A DNA stretch of 64,000 bases from Ancalomicrobiaceae bacterium (GCA_031291595.1 JARLIU010000097.1:1-64000); one strand, 5' to 3'. Counted from the first letter of the stretch, positions 17,540 through 27,633 are shown. The notes: generated by a model from the sequence alone, not told the origin. Made by a program: numbers and translations.

Positions 17540-18042
17540 CACCCCGTATCTCATACGGGGGACGTGGCTTGAAGCAACGACGTAGAGGGCTTTTTTGGTC
17601 TCTGCCGGCTTTCCATCAGCCGGGGTTACTGAAGAGGCGTCTATCTCCTTGCCGGGCGTGCGGTTCGGGAATCCCCGATCCAATCCATGGCACCCAGACG
17701 AACGGTCGCGGCGTGGTTTTGCGCAACGATTTGTCGTCTCCGCGTTTGCACGAACGCGGACTCTGGCCGGCTCCGCCGGCTCTCGGTCGGTTCTTTCGAC
17801 GTCAAGCCGTCTCCATCGCGGCTGAAGCGTCGGTGAGGTCCTGCCGACGATTCTTCGACAGCGGCTTGATGCCGTGGCCGAAGAGCAGGCTCGCGCCGGT
17901 TCGCCGGTGAGCGAGGGTGACCGCTGAGCGAAACGGATCCCGTGGCTACTGCCGCGGTGGCGGTCTTCGCTCTTGTTTTGGCTTCAGGCTGAGACCGAAA
18001 CGGGTCTCGCCGTTGCTTGGATACGGATTGGAGTACCCTGTC
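17540..18042 (+). ncRNA. Long structured 5' leader, candidate speF RNA motif
   Basis: About 500 bases upstream of the ornithine decarboxylase gene carry no reading frame but many hairpins: CCCCGTAT/ATACGGGG around a three-base loop (17542-17560), CCGCGTT/AACGCGG (17740-17759) and GCCGG/CCGGC (17766-17780), plus later arms near 17880-18005. The speF motif (described by Corbino and colleagues, Rfam RF00518) is a large, highly structured alphaproteobacterial leader found exactly in front of ornithine decarboxylase genes, so position, length and structure fit. I could not align it to the covariance model, and the 5' end is approximate. It probably regulates the decarboxylase in response to polyamine supply. 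Confidence 0.6.
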
Positions 18043-19173
18043 ATGACCGACCGCATCCGCGATTTTCTGCGCGCCAATCGCCCCGACGGCCCCTGCCTCG
18101 TGGTCGATCTCAATGTCGTGCGCGGCAACTATCAGCGGTTCGTCCGCGCCATGCCCGATACCCGCATCTACTACGCGGTGAAGGCCAACCCGGCGCCGGA
18201 AGTTCTCAACACGCTCGCCGAACTGGGCTCGTCGTTCGACACCGCCTCGGTCGCCGAGATCCAGATGGTGCTGGCGACCGGCGCCGCGCCCGACCGCATC
18301 TCCTACGGCAACACCATCAAGAAGGAGCGCGATATCGCCCGGGCCTATCAGCTCGGCATTCGCCTCTACGCGGTGGACTGCGTCGCCGAAGTGGAGAAGG
18401 TGGCGCGCGCCGCCCCCGGCTCGCAGGTGTTCTGCCGCATCCTGTCGGATGGCGCCGGCGCCGAATGGCCGCTGTCGAAGAAGTTCGGCTGCGTGCCGGA
18501 GATGGCGCCGGACGTGCTCGAGCATGCCCATCACCTCGGGCTTGTCGCCTATGGCGTGTCGTTCCATGTCGGCTCGCAGCAGGTCAACACCGAGGCCTGG
18601 GACAGCGCGCTGGCGTCGGCCGCCTGGGTCTTCCGCCGGATGGCCGAACGCGGCATCCAGCTGAAGATGGTCAACATGGGCGGCGGCTTCCCGACCCGCT
18701 ACCTGCGTCAGGTGCCGGAGGTGAACGCCTACGGCACCTCGATCACCAATGCGGTCAGGGCTCACTTCGGCAACGACCTGCCCGAGACCATCATCGAGCC
18801 GGGCCGCGGCATGGTCGGCGACGCCGGCATCATCAAGGCCGAAGTCGTGCTGATCTCCAAGAAGAGCGAAGACGACCGAGTCCGATGGGTCTACCTCGAC
18901 ATCGGCAAGTTCGGCGGTCTCGCCGAAACCATGGACGAGGCGATCCGCTATCCGATCCTCACCGAGCGGGACGCGGACGACAAGGAGCCTTGCGTGTTGG
19001 CCGGCCCGACCTGCGATTCGGTCGACGTGCTGTACGAGAAGACCCCCTATGATCTGCCGATCAGCCTCGAGATCGGCGATGAAGTGCTGATCGAAGGAAC
19101 GGGTGCCTACACCACGACCTACTCAGCGGTGGCTTTCAACGGCTTCGAGCCGTTGCGGGCCTATGTGATCTGA
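18043..19173 (+). CDS. Ornithine decarboxylase, fold-III PLP type
   Basis: Converts ornithine to putrescine. The 376-residue length matches the eukaryote-like alanine-racemase-fold family (COG0019). The PLP lysine is Lys47 in YYAVKANP; other features are SFHVGSQ, NMGGGFPTRY, EPGRGMVG, and CDSVDVLYE, which provides the active-site Cys across the dimer interface. ATG 18043 follows GGAG with suitable spacing. It is preceded by the structured leader and followed by a GNAT gene and homospermidine synthase, so its putrescine probably feeds homospermidine synthesis. Some relatives also accept lysine. Confidence 0.93.
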   Translation: MTDRIRDFLRANRPDGPCLVVDLNVVRGNYQRFVRAMPDTRIYYAVKANPAPEVLNTLAELGSSFDTASVAEIQMVLATGAAPDRISYGNTIKKERDIARAYQLGIRLYAVDCVAEVEKVARAAPGSQVFCRILSDGAGAEWPLSKKFGCVPEMAPDVLEHAHHLGLVAYGVSFHVGSQQVNTEAWDSALASAAWVFRRMAERGIQLKMVNMGGGFPTRYLRQVPEVNAYGTSITNAVRAHFGNDLPETIIEPGRGMVGDAGIIKAEVVLISKKSEDDRVRWVYLDIGKFGGLAETMDEAIRYPILTERDADDKEPCVLAGPTCDSVDVLYEKTPYDLPISLEIGDEVLIEGTGAYTTTYSAVAFNGFEPLRAYVI

Positions 19174-19337
19174 CGCTTGCGTCGGGCGGCCGACCGAAGA
19201 CAGGGAACCGGTTTTCGGTCAAGCAAACCGCCCGTCCCGGCAGGCCTCCTGCCGGCAGCGTTGGTCCAGAGATCGATCCGGGCGTGGCCCGCCCGGCTTT
19301 GGTTTCACCCCTTTTGTCTCAAGGGGAGCATCCGCTC

Positions 19338-19895
19338 ATGTACAGAATCGTGGAAGAGGGCGCGGCCGAGGCCGCCGCCCGCGAAGCCTTGCTCGACCGT
19401 GCGTTCGGCCCCGGCCGCCACTTCAAGACGTCTGCCCGCATGCGCTCCGGCCGTCTGCCGGCGGATGGTCTGTCGCTGGTCGCCCGGACTGTCGCCAGCC
19501 ATCGCATCGCCGCTACCGTGCGGCTGTGGCATGTCGCGCTCGGTGACGGCATCGATGGCGATGCCCGCGCCGCCCTGATGCTCGGGCCCTTGGCGGTCGA
19601 CCCGTCGCTGCAGAGCCACGGCCTCGGCGCCCGGCTGATGCGCCATGCGCTGGCCGAGGCTGCCTGCCGCGGCCACCGGTGCGTGATCCTGGTCGGCGAC
19701 CCCGAGTACTACGAGCGCTTCGGCTTCGAGAGCGGTCTGGCCGGCAGCCTGCGCCTGCCCGGCCCGGTCGAACAGCACCGCTTCCAGGGCTTCGAACTGG
19801 TCCCCGGCGCGCTCGCGGGCGCCAGCGGTCTGGTCAGGCCGACCGGTGCCAAGGCACCGCCGGTCGTGGAAAGCCTGCTGGCGCTGGCGAGTTGA
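19338..19895 (+). CDS. GNAT N-acetyltransferase (YhbS-like)
   Basis: A 185-residue acetyltransferase with the acetyl-CoA loop LAVDPSLQSHGLGARLMRHAL and the following VGDPEYYERFGFE, which are typical of the YhbS group (COG3153). ATG 19338 is chosen because AAGGGGAG lies ten bases upstream. It follows the ornithine decarboxylase by 164 bases on the same strand, a recurrent neighbour in related genomes, but its substrate is unknown; a polyamine substrate would be speculation. Confidence 0.85.
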   Translation: MYRIVEEGAAEAAAREALLDRAFGPGRHFKTSARMRSGRLPADGLSLVARTVASHRIAATVRLWHVALGDGIDGDARAALMLGPLAVDPSLQSHGLGARLMRHALAEAACRGHRCVILVGDPEYYERFGFESGLAGSLRLPGPVEQHRFQGFELVPGALAGASGLVRPTGAKAPPVVESLLALAS

Positions 19896-20180
19896 GGTCT
19901 GGTCCCGGCCGCCGAGCTGAAATGGGGCGACCGACGGCCGGCCGATCGGCCGCTGGTGAAGCCCGCCGATGCCGACGTCTCGTCATTGCAGAAGCCGCCA
20001 CGGGCCGTTCCGGCAGTCGGTCGTCCCCCGGACCTGCGGCAGGACGGGCATCGGCGGCGGCGCAGACAGGCTGCGAGCCGATACAATCGCCCTCATCCGC
20101 CCGTCACATGCATCCGGCAGAATTCCGACACGATCGCCCCGATTCCGGTTGACGCACGCCGGAACCTCTGACTTCAACAC

Positions 20181-20256
20181 CTAGTGCACCGACTCATTCA
20201 TTCGCTTCATAGTGCTGCAGGTTCGTGAGCGAATGAATGAGTCAAAGGTGCCCTAG
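20181..20256. repeat. CTAGTG palindromic element 1A
   Basis: A 76-base element. A terminal 10-mer CTAGTGCACC is followed directly by a 16-base arm (20191-20206). After a 21-base loop come the perfect complementary 16-base arm (20228-20243), the bases AAA, and the near-complement of the terminal 10-mer, GGTGCCCTAG. The same plan, with different internal sequence, recurs at 20270-20348, 58638-58716 and 58730-58806. Confidence 0.8.
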
Positions 20257-20269
20257 CAACCCTATGACT

Positions 20270-20348
20270 CTAGTGCAGTTTACGACACAAACACTTGATC
20301 GGCGAACCCGCGGCACGCATGAATCAAGTGTTTGTGTCACTGCACTAG
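20270..20348. repeat. CTAGTG palindromic element 1B, inverted relative to 1A
   Basis: Terminal CTAGTGCAG (20270-20278) and CTGCACTAG (20340-20348) enclose perfect 16-base arms (20284-20299 and 20323-20338) around a 23-base loop. The extra bases (TTTAC) are on the left side, so the asymmetric AAA mark faces element 1A and the two elements lie in opposite orientation. The right end is 30 bases before the homospermidine synthase start. Confidence 0.8.
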
Positions 20349-20378
20349 CCATCAGTTCCAGCCGGAGGTTCCACGCGA

Positions 20379-21809
20379 ATGTCGACCTGGCCCGTCTATC
20401 ACACCATCACCGGTCCCATCGTCATGATCGGCTTCGGCTCGATCGGGCGCGGCATGCTGCCGCTGATCGAGCGCCATTTCGACTTCGATTCCAAGCGCAT
20501 GGTGGTGATCGATCCGGTCGACGACGATCGCAAGCTGTTGGACGAGCGCGGTATCCGCTACCTCCAGGCCGCCGTCACCCGTGACAACTACCGCGACCTG
20601 CTGGCCCCCCTCCTCACCGAGGGCGACGGCCGGGGCTTCTGCGTCAACCTGTCCGTCGACACCTCCTCGCTCGACATCATGCGGCTCTGCCGCGAGTTGG
20701 GCGTGCTCTACATCGATACCGTCATCGAGCCCTGGCTCGGCTTCTACTTCGACAAGACCAAGGACGTGGCGGCACGCTCCAACTACGCGTTGCGCGAGAC
20801 GCTCCTCGCCGAAATGCGCGCCAGCCCCGGCGGCACGACCGCGGTCAGTTGCTGCGGCGCCAACCCGGGCATGGTGTCCTGGTTCGTCAAGCAGGCGCTC
20901 ATCGACATCGCCCGCGATACCGGCCACCCGACCGAAGTCCCGACCTCGCGCGACGGCTGGGGCCGGCTGGCGAAGCAACTCGGCGTGAAGGGCATTCACA
21001 TCGCCGAGCGCGACACCCAGCGCGCTCGCGATCCCAAGCCCGCCGATGTCTTCGTCAACACCTGGTCGGTGGAGGGCTTCGTCTCGGAAGGCAACCAGCC
21101 GGCCGAACTCGGCTGGGGCACGCATGAGACCTGGCTGCCGGCGAACGGCCGCACGCACCCGGAAGGCTGCGGCGCCGCCGTCTATCTCTTACAGGCGGGT
21201 GCCAATACCCGCGTCCGCTCCTGGTGCCCGACCCCCGGCGCGCAATACGGTTTCCTCGTCACCCACAACGAGGCGATCTCGATTGCCGACTATCTGACGG
21301 TGCGCGACGGCGACACGGTCGTCTATCGCCCGACTTGCCATTACGCCTATCACCCGGCCAACGATGCCGTGCTGTCGCTGCACGAGATGTTCGGCGCCAC
21401 CGGCCGCATGCAGTCGGATTGGAAGATCTTGGACGAGCACGAAATCGTCGACGGCGTCGACGAACTCGGCGTCCTCATCTTCGGCCACTCAAAGAACGCC
21501 TATTGGTACGGCTCGCGCCTCTCCATCGAGGAGACCCGTCGGTTGGCGCCTTACCAGAACGCCACCGGCATGCAGGTCAGTTCCGCCGTGCTCGCCGGTA
21601 TGGTCTGGGCGTTGGAAAATCCAACCTCGGGTATCGTCGAAGCCGACGAGATCGACTTCAGACGCTGCCTTGAGGTGCAGCGGCCCTATCTCGGCCCGCT
21701 CGAAGGTCACTACACCGATTGGACGCCGCTCGCCGACCGCCCCGGGCTGTTCCCAGAGGACCTCGACGTGAGCGAGCCGTGGAGCTTTCGCAACGTCTTG
21801 GTGCGGTGA
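20379..21809 (+). CDS. hss: Homospermidine synthase
   Basis: Makes homospermidine from two putrescines (or putrescine and spermidine) with NAD+ as a bound cofactor. The 476-residue protein begins with a Rossmann fold (VMIGFGSIGRGMLPLIERHF) and contains the saccharopine-dehydrogenase-like features DTVIEPWLGFY, SCCGANPGMVSWFVKQAL and LLSLHEMFGATGRMQSDWKI. Homospermidine is the characteristic polyamine of many Hyphomicrobiales. Together with the decarboxylase upstream it forms a two-step ornithine-to-homospermidine route. Confidence 0.95.
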   Translation: MSTWPVYHTITGPIVMIGFGSIGRGMLPLIERHFDFDSKRMVVIDPVDDDRKLLDERGIRYLQAAVTRDNYRDLLAPLLTEGDGRGFCVNLSVDTSSLDIMRLCRELGVLYIDTVIEPWLGFYFDKTKDVAARSNYALRETLLAEMRASPGGTTAVSCCGANPGMVSWFVKQALIDIARDTGHPTEVPTSRDGWGRLAKQLGVKGIHIAERDTQRARDPKPADVFVNTWSVEGFVSEGNQPAELGWGTHETWLPANGRTHPEGCGAAVYLLQAGANTRVRSWCPTPGAQYGFLVTHNEAISIADYLTVRDGDTVVYRPTCHYAYHPANDAVLSLHEMFGATGRMQSDWKILDEHEIVDGVDELGVLIFGHSKNAYWYGSRLSIEETRRLAPYQNATGMQVSSAVLAGMVWALENPTSGIVEADEIDFRRCLEVQRPYLGPLEGHYTDWTPLADRPGLFPEDLDVSEPWSFRNVLVR

Positions 21810-21895
21810 GGAACGTCCCCCGGCTGCGACGGGACAGCTGCGGCATTGTGCCCGTTAGCCCTAAAGCGAATTGTCGGAAGCCGGTCCGCGTGCTA

Positions 21896-21920
21896 ATTAG
21901 TTCCAAAATGCCGAACTAAT
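21896..21920. promoter_or_regulatory. Inverted-repeat operator candidate before the quinone oxidoreductase gene
   Basis: ATTAGTTC, nine bases, GAACTAAT: perfect 8-base arms ending 14 bases before the ATG and just upstream of the AGGAGG ribosome-binding site. Similar TTAGTTC palindromes precede quinone-oxidoreductase genes controlled by HxlR-type regulators, so a local repressor site is likely, though no such regulator is encoded nearby. Confidence 0.45.
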
Positions 21921-21934
21921 GACAGGAGGCCGTC

Positions 21935-22915
21935 ATGACTGTCGCCCGTATCGTCCGCATTGAAGCCCAAGGCGGCCCCGAGGTCATGCAACTCGTCGAC
22001 GTCGAGTTGCCGCCGCCCGGCCCCGGCGAAGTGCAACTGCGCCAGACCGCCATCGGCTTCAACTTCGTCGACATCTACCAGCGCTCCGGCCTCTACAAGG
22101 TGCCGTTGCCGTCAGGCGTCGGCAACGAGGCAGCGGGCGTCGTCGAGGCGCTCGGTGCGGATGTCGCCGACATCGCCGTCGGTGACCGCGTCGCCTATGC
22201 CACCGCCGGTGCCGGCGCCTATGCCAGCGCCCGCAACGTGGCTGCGGCCAAACTGGTGAAGATCCCCGCCGGCGTCTCCGACGAGCAGGCCGCCGTCTTC
22301 ATGCTGAAAGGCATGACCGCGCAATTCCTGGTGAAAAAGACCCACAGAATAGAGCCCGGCGACCTCGTCATCGTGCATGCGGCGGCCGGCGGTGTCGGCC
22401 AGATCCTGGTGCGTTGGGCCAAGGCGCTCGGCGCCATCGTCGTCGGCACGGCCGGCGGACCGGAGAAAGTCGCCCGCGTGCTGGAGATCGGCGCCGACCA
22501 CGCCATCGACTACCGCCGCCCCGACTGGGTCGAGGCCGTGCTTGCCGCCACCGGCGGCACCAAGGCGCGCGTCGTCTATGATTCCGTCGGCAAGGATACC
22601 TTCCTGAAATCGCTCGATCTCACCGCGCCGTTCGGCCTGGTGGCGCTCTACGGCGCCGCCTCCGGCCCGGTCGAGCCGCTCGACCTGCAGTTGCTCGCCG
22701 CCAAGGGCTGCCTGTTCGTGACACGGCCGTCACTGTTTCAGCATGCCGCGACGACCGCGGCCCTGCGCGAGGGCGCGGCCGATCTGTTCGAGGCCATCGC
22801 CGCCGGCATCATCGGCGTCGACATCGGCGCGCGCTTCCGCCTCGACGACATCGTCGCGGCGCACCGGGCGGCGGAGGCACGCGCCACCACCGGCGCCATC
22901 CTGATCACGCCGTAG
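21935..22915 (+). CDS. NADPH:quinone oxidoreductase (QOR-type MDR protein)
   Basis: A 326-residue medium-chain dehydrogenase/reductase of the zeta-crystallin type. Features are GFNFVDIYQRSGLY near residue 40, GNEAAGVVEALG, and the nucleotide-binding stretch VHAAAGGVGQILVRWAKALG. It lacks the zinc-ligand pattern of alcohol dehydrogenases, as expected for quinone reductases. AGGAGG precedes the start, and a palindrome that may be an operator overlaps the 5' region. Confidence 0.9.
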   Translation: MTVARIVRIEAQGGPEVMQLVDVELPPPGPGEVQLRQTAIGFNFVDIYQRSGLYKVPLPSGVGNEAAGVVEALGADVADIAVGDRVAYATAGAGAYASARNVAAAKLVKIPAGVSDEQAAVFMLKGMTAQFLVKKTHRIEPGDLVIVHAAAGGVGQILVRWAKALGAIVVGTAGGPEKVARVLEIGADHAIDYRRPDWVEAVLAATGGTKARVVYDSVGKDTFLKSLDLTAPFGLVALYGAASGPVEPLDLQLLAAKGCLFVTRPSLFQHAATTAALREGAADLFEAIAAGIIGVDIGARFRLDDIVAAHRAAEARATTGAILITP

Positions 22916-22932
22916 TCGCGGCGGCGTCCCGT

Positions 22933-24606
22933 TCAGGCCGCCGCGATCTCGCCGAGGAAGTCTGCGATATCGCGGTTGAGCGCCTGGATGACCCCCTCCA
23001 GCCGGCCGGACTCTTCAAGCAACCCTTGCGACATCTGCTTGGTATTGTTCACCACCGCGTCGATCTCGGAGATGTAGGAATTGACCTCGACGGTGCCCTT
23101 GGCCGCCTCCGCCACGTTGCGGGCGATCTCGTTGGTCGAAGCGCCCTGCTCCTCGACCGCCGAGGCCACCGACATGGTGATGCGGTCGATGTCGCGGATC
23201 GTCGTGCCGATCGTCTCGATCGCCGAGACGGTGGTCCGCGTGGCCGCCTGCATGGCGGAGATCTGCGCCGCGATTTCCTCCGTTGCCTTGGCGGTCTGAC
23301 CGGCAAGGTTCTTCACCTCGTTGGCGACGACGGCAAAGCCGCGCCCAGCTTCGCCCGCCCGCGCCGATTCGATCGTCGCATTGAGGGCGAGGAGGTTGGT
23401 CTGCGCCGCAATCGACTGGATCAGCCCGACGACCGCGCCGATCCGTTCCGCCGAAGCACTGAGCGAGCCGACGGCGGCCGCCGATTCGTCCGTATAAGTC
23501 ACCGCCCGCGTCGCCGTCCTGGCGGCATCGTCGACATTGCGATTAATCTCGGCAATCGAGGCCGACAGTTCCTCGGCGGCCGATGCCACCGTCTGCACGT
23601 TGGACGTCGTGCGTTCGGATGCCCGCGCCACCTGACGCGTCTGCTCCGCGCCAAGGGTCGACCGTTCGATCTGGCTCTTCGCCGCTTCCGCAACCAACGC
23701 CGTCACCTGCTTCACCGCCTGCAGCGATTGCTGCACGCCGTGCTCGAACGTCGCGACGAGCGACAGGATGCGCGCCTGCCGAGCATCGCGCTCGCGCATC
23801 GACTGTTCCGACGCAGCGCCGGCTTCGGTCGCCGCAGCGACCGACGTGCGATAGTGTTCGACCGCCGCCGCCAGCGCGCCGATCTCGTCGTTGCGATCGC
23901 GGCTCGGTACGGAGAGCGCGGTTTCGCCGCGAGCGATGCGCTGGATGCAGGCGACGAGATCGCGGATTGGCCGGCCGATGCGCCGCTGCGCAAACATCAT
24001 GCCGAAGGCGACGCAGCCGATCAGCACGATCAGCGTTGCAATCGTCAGATACTTGCCGATAAGCCCCGCGCGTTCGTTCGCCGCACTGATCTCCAAGCTT
24101 TCGTCGCGCAACCGCGCGCCGAGCGCCTCGAGGTCCTTGTTGAGCTGGATCCTGACCGAACGATTGGCGTCGTTGTCGCTCTGCTTGCGCGCTTCCGACG
24201 GCCCGACCTCAAGCCCGAGCCGCACCGTCTCCTTGCGGAAATCGCGGAATTGCGCGGCGCGTTGCTTGAACTGGTCAAACTCCGATCTCAGCTGCGGCGC
24301 CAGGTCGGCATCCCATTCGGCAACCGACTTGTCCATCCGATCAAGGCTCTGCAGCAGTCCGGTGGCGAATTTCTTGGTAGTGGCAGCGTCCGGCGACATG
24401 AAGATGCCGCGCGAATCCATCACCACCGCGTAGATGAGGCCGTTGACCCGTTCAATGGCGATGACGCCGCGCAAGTTGCGCGTATTCATCGCCTCAAGCT
24501 TGCCGATCTCGCTTTCCTGCCACAGTGCGATGCCGCCGAGTGCCAGACCTGCCGCCATCATGACGGCGAACACCAGAGAAAGCCGGGTGGAAATAGAATT
24601 TGCCAT
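22933..24606 (-). CDS. Methyl-accepting chemotaxis protein, tandem copy 1
   Basis: A 557-residue transmembrane receptor: first helix at about 10-30, a four-helix-bundle-type sensor region ([20 protein letters not shown] onward), second helix near 180-205, HAMP ([21 protein letters not shown]), and a long signalling coiled coil with the conserved tip ([21 protein letters not shown]). The start is set at ATG 24606, matching its neighbour. It is a close paralog of the next gene. The C-terminus lacks a CheR-docking xWxxF motif. It is not adjacent to the che cluster 12 kb away. Confidence 0.92.
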   Translation of the reverse strand: MANSISTRLSLVFAVMMAAGLALGGIALWQESEIGKLEAMNTRNLRGVIAIERVNGLIYAVVMDSRGIFMSPDAATTKKFATGLLQSLDRMDKSVAEWDADLAPQLRSEFDQFKQRAAQFRDFRKETVRLGLEVGPSEARKQSDNDANRSVRIQLNKDLEALGARLRDESLEISAANERAGLIGKYLTIATLIVLIGCVAFGMMFAQRRIGRPIRDLVACIQRIARGETALSVPSRDRNDEIGALAAAVEHYRTSVAAATEAGAASEQSMRERDARQARILSLVATFEHGVQQSLQAVKQVTALVAEAAKSQIERSTLGAEQTRQVARASERTTSNVQTVASAAEELSASIAEINRNVDDAARTATRAVTYTDESAAAVGSLSASAERIGAVVGLIQSIAAQTNLLALNATIESARAGEAGRGFAVVANEVKNLAGQTAKATEEIAAQISAMQAATRTTVSAIETIGTTIRDIDRITMSVASAVEEQGASTNEIARNVAEAAKGTVEVNSYISEIDAVVNNTKQMSQGLLEESGRLEGVIQALNRDIADFLGEIAAA

Positions 24607-24963
24607 TGTCACCGCCCAAGATGCGCAGGCGGCCAAAACACCGCCACTACGACCGCAGTGTCGTTCAGACGTATGAAAAAGCTCTAAACCTAAGACTGCT
24701 CGACATTTTCGTGCAATTCGCTGAAAGCTGAATGTGTGTCCAATAAGTACACTTTACTATACAAGTCACATCTTCGGGTGAGTCCTGCGGAATATACCAA
24801 ATATTAGTTGTATTTCTGCCCGCCGGAGCGATCGGAGACACCGATTTCGAAAAATAGTCCTATGCTCTCGTCGCCGCTCCAGCATGCCGCAATAGCGGAC
24901 GCTCCGCGCGGGCGGCGCGGCCAATCGTTTCGAGACTATCGCCGCCACCGTCGGAGCGCCCGT
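24607..24963. other. AT-rich spacer between the tandem receptor genes
   Basis: This stretch of about 360 bases is clearly lower in GC than its surroundings, especially 24660-24840. It should contain the promoter of receptor copy 1. No gene or repeat is apparent. Confidence 0.4.
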
Positions 24964-26637
24964 TCAGGCCGCCGCGATCTCGCTGAGGAAATGGCCAACG
25001 GTGCCGTTGAGCGCGCGGATGACCGTTTCCAACCGGTCGGCCTCGTCGAGCAGTCCCTGCGACATCTCGCTGGTGTTGTTCACTACCGCATCGATCTCGG
25101 AGATATAGGAATTGACCTCCACGGTCCCCTTGGCCGCCTCCGACACGTTGCGGGCGATTTCGTTGGTCGAGGCGCCCTGCTCCTCGACCGCCGAGGCGAC
25201 CGACACGGTGATGCGGTCGATCTCGCGGATTGTCGTACCGATCGTCTCGATCGCCGAGACGGTGGTCCGGGTGGCCGCCTGCATGGCGGAGATCTGGGCG
25301 GCGATCTCTTCCGTCGCCTTGGCGGTCTGACCGGCAAGGTTCTTCACCTCGTTGGCGACGACGGCAAAGCCGCGCCCAGCTTCGCCCGCCCGTGCCGATT
25401 CGATCGTCGCATTGAGGGCGAGGAGGTTGGTCTGTGCCGCGATCGACTGGATCAGCCCGACGACCGCGCCGATCCGTTCCGCCGACGCGCTGAGCGAGCC
25501 GACGGCGGCCGCCGATTCGTCCGTATAGGTCACCGCCCGCGTCGCCGTCCTGGCCGCATCGTCGACATTGCGATTGATCTCGGCAATCGAGGCTGACAGT
25601 TGTTCGGCGGCGGAGGAAACCGTCTGCACGTTCGACGTCGTACGTTCGGATGCCAGCGCCACCTGGCGCGTCTGTTCGGCTCCGAGCGCCGACCGTTCAA
25701 TCTGGCTCTTCGCCGCCTCCGAGACCGACGATGTCACCTGTTCCACCGCTCGCAGCGATGTCTGCATGTCGCGGTCGAACGTCGAGACGAGCGACAGGAT
25801 GCGCGCCTGCCGCACTTCGCGCTCGCGCATCGACTGTTCCGACGCAGCGCCGGCTTCGGTCGCCGCAGCGACCGACGTGCGATAGTGTTCGACCGCCGCC
25901 GCCAACGCGCCGATCTCGTCGTTGCGGTCGCGGCTCGGTACGGAGAGCGCTGTTTCGCCGCGGGCGATGCGCTGGATGCAGGCGACGAGATCGCGGATCG
26001 GCCCGCCGATCCGCCGCTGCGCGAACATCATGCCGAAGGCGACGCAGCCAATCAGTACGATCAGCGTTGCAATCGTCAGATATTTGCCGATGAGCGCGGC
26101 ACGCTCGTTCGCCGCACCGATTGCCAGGCTTTCGTCGCGCAGTCGGGCGCCGAGCGCCTCGAGGTCCTTGTTGAGTTGGCTCCTGACCGTGCGGTTGGCG
26201 TCGTTGTCACCCTGCTTGCGCGCTTCCGGTGGCCCGACCTCGGTGCCAAGTCGCACCGTTTCCCTGCGGAAGTCGCGGAACTGCGCCGCGCGGACCTTGA
26301 ACTGGTCGAACGTCGATCGCAGATCGGGCGGCAGATCAGCATCCCACTCGGAGACCGTCTTCTCCATCCCGTCGAGGCTTTTCAATAGCCCGCTGGCGAA
26401 CTTCTTGGCCGTCGCAGTGTCTGGCGACATGTAGATGCCGCGCGAATCCATCACCACCGCATAGATGAGACCGTTGACCCGCTCGATGGCGATAGCCCCG
26501 CGCAAGTTGCGCGTATTCATCGCTTCGAGCTTGCCGATCTCGCTCTCCTGCCACAACGCGATAGCGCCGAGCGCCAAGCCTGCCGCCATCATCACGGCGA
26601 ACACGAGAGAAAGTCGGGTGGAAATAGACTTTGCCAT
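24964..26637 (-). CDS. Methyl-accepting chemotaxis protein, tandem copy 2
   Basis: Also 557 residues, with the same architecture as the preceding gene: membrane helix, helical sensor domain, helix, HAMP and signalling domain. Long stretches of the signalling half are almost identical at DNA level to copy 1. Differences concentrate around residues 280-330 and in the sensor domain (for instance [13 protein letters not shown] against [13 protein letters not shown]). The pair is a tandem duplication, probably kept similar by gene conversion. ATG 26637 gives the same MA(K/N)[10 protein letters not shown] start as copy 1. Confidence 0.92.
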   Translation of the reverse strand: MAKSISTRLSLVFAVMMAAGLALGAIALWQESEIGKLEAMNTRNLRGAIAIERVNGLIYAVVMDSRGIYMSPDTATAKKFASGLLKSLDGMEKTVSEWDADLPPDLRSTFDQFKVRAAQFRDFRRETVRLGTEVGPPEARKQGDNDANRTVRSQLNKDLEALGARLRDESLAIGAANERAALIGKYLTIATLIVLIGCVAFGMMFAQRRIGGPIRDLVACIQRIARGETALSVPSRDRNDEIGALAAAVEHYRTSVAAATEAGAASEQSMREREVRQARILSLVSTFDRDMQTSLRAVEQVTSSVSEAAKSQIERSALGAEQTRQVALASERTTSNVQTVSSAAEQLSASIAEINRNVDDAARTATRAVTYTDESAAAVGSLSASAERIGAVVGLIQSIAAQTNLLALNATIESARAGEAGRGFAVVANEVKNLAGQTAKATEEIAAQISAMQAATRTTVSAIETIGTTIREIDRITVSVASAVEEQGASTNEIARNVSEAAKGTVEVNSYISEIDAVVNNTSEMSQGLLDEADRLETVIRALNGTVGHFLSEIAAA

Positions 26638-27063
26638 CATCGCTGCCCATAGTGCCAAAAGCGGCTCAATCGCTGCCGCCACGACTGCAATGTTATTCGA
26701 ATGTGTGAATTAAGTTCTAAGCCGGCAACAGTCGCTGTCTTTGCAGCCTTGGGTCAAAGCCAAACTACGTTCAAATTGTAGGTACTTTTAGCTATAAATT
26801 TCAGTCGAGACACCTATTGCTCCGAATTGGCCAAGTCTTAATTTGGAATTAGCCGTCTTCTCCGCTGCCGGGCGACGATGACGCAAGGACATGGCTGTCG
26901 GACGGACTCAAATGGCAGCAGATCTGGGCGAACGGCAGCGAACGCTGACATCGCCCACGCTCGCCGGCCGCATCGCGAGGCAGCCTGAAACACATATGAC
27001 CGTCAGAATACATTCATCGTGGCCAGATGTAGCGTGACCTGAAACCCCGGACGGATTTTCAGC
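26638..27063. other. AT-rich intergenic region
   Basis: Promoter region for receptor copy 2 (AT-rich 26700-26860), followed by sequence of ordinary composition with no gene that I can support. Confidence 0.4.
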
Positions 27064-27094
27064 GCAACAAAAAACCCCGCGCCAGGCGCGGGGT
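27064..27094 (-). terminator. Rho-independent terminator of rpmE
   Basis: CCCCGCGCC (27075-27083) and GGCGCGGGG (27085-27093) form a strong GC hairpin. Read on the minus strand it is followed by a run of six T. It lies about 33 bases after the rpmE stop codon. Confidence 0.85.
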
Positions 27095-27126
27095 CCATGC
27101 AGTCGACAGGACTGGGCAGATCTCGT

Positions 27127-27348
27127 TCAGATCCCGATGCCCTTGAACTTGTCCTTGAACTTGGAGATGCGACCGCCGCGGTCGAGCAGCGTCTGCGACC
27201 CGCCGGTCCAGGCCGGGTGCGACGTCGGATCGATGTCGAGGTTGAGCGTGTCCCCGGCCTTGCCGTAGGTCGAACGCGTCCAGTATTCGGTGCCGTTGGT
27301 CATCACGACCTTGATCCGGTGATAATCCGGATGGATGCCTTCCTTCAT
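27127..27348 (-). CDS. rpmE: 50S ribosomal protein L31, cysteine-free type
   Basis: A 73-residue ribosomal protein ([20 protein letters not shown]...[11 protein letters not shown]...DRGGRISKF), full length for L31. It has no cysteines, so it belongs to the form that does not hold zinc. In many bacteria such C-minus forms are Zur-controlled backups, but here no Zur box is seen upstream, and C-minus L31 is the normal housekeeping form in many alphaproteobacteria. It is a single-gene unit with its own terminator. Confidence 0.96.
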   Translation of the reverse strand: MKEGIHPDYHRIKVVMTNGTEYWTRSTYGKAGDTLNLDIDPTSHPAWTGGSQTLLDRGGRISKFKDKFKGIGI

Positions 27349-27633
27349 TGCCCTTGTCCTTGCCTGTGGGTGTCCGGACGCTCTCGGGGTGCCAAGCGAT
27401 CCCCGCACGTCGCGACCCATGTTGCAACCCGCCGCGTTGCCGCTGGCCAACACGTAAGAAAGGCCGCGAGCCCGTTTGAAGCCGCAGCCTTTCGTAACCG
27501 GACGCCTTCGTACAATAATGCCCGCCCGGAAACAAGCGTGATGCGGGCGCCGAACAGCTTGACGCGCCACCAAAGGTGCGCGACATGGGCCGACCGGCGG
27601 CGCAACTGCCGGCGCCAGCCAGGGGAGGACACA

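Noticed and set aside
22917-22948. CGCGGCGG/CCGCCGCG hairpin as a bidirectional terminator between the oxidoreductase and receptor genes
   Set aside because: No T-run on either side and most of it lies within the receptor's coding end.
27349-27633. A Zur box upstream of the cysteine-free L31 gene
   Set aside because: No TGTTAT-N3-ATAACA-like palindrome is present; C-minus L31 is a normal form in this class.
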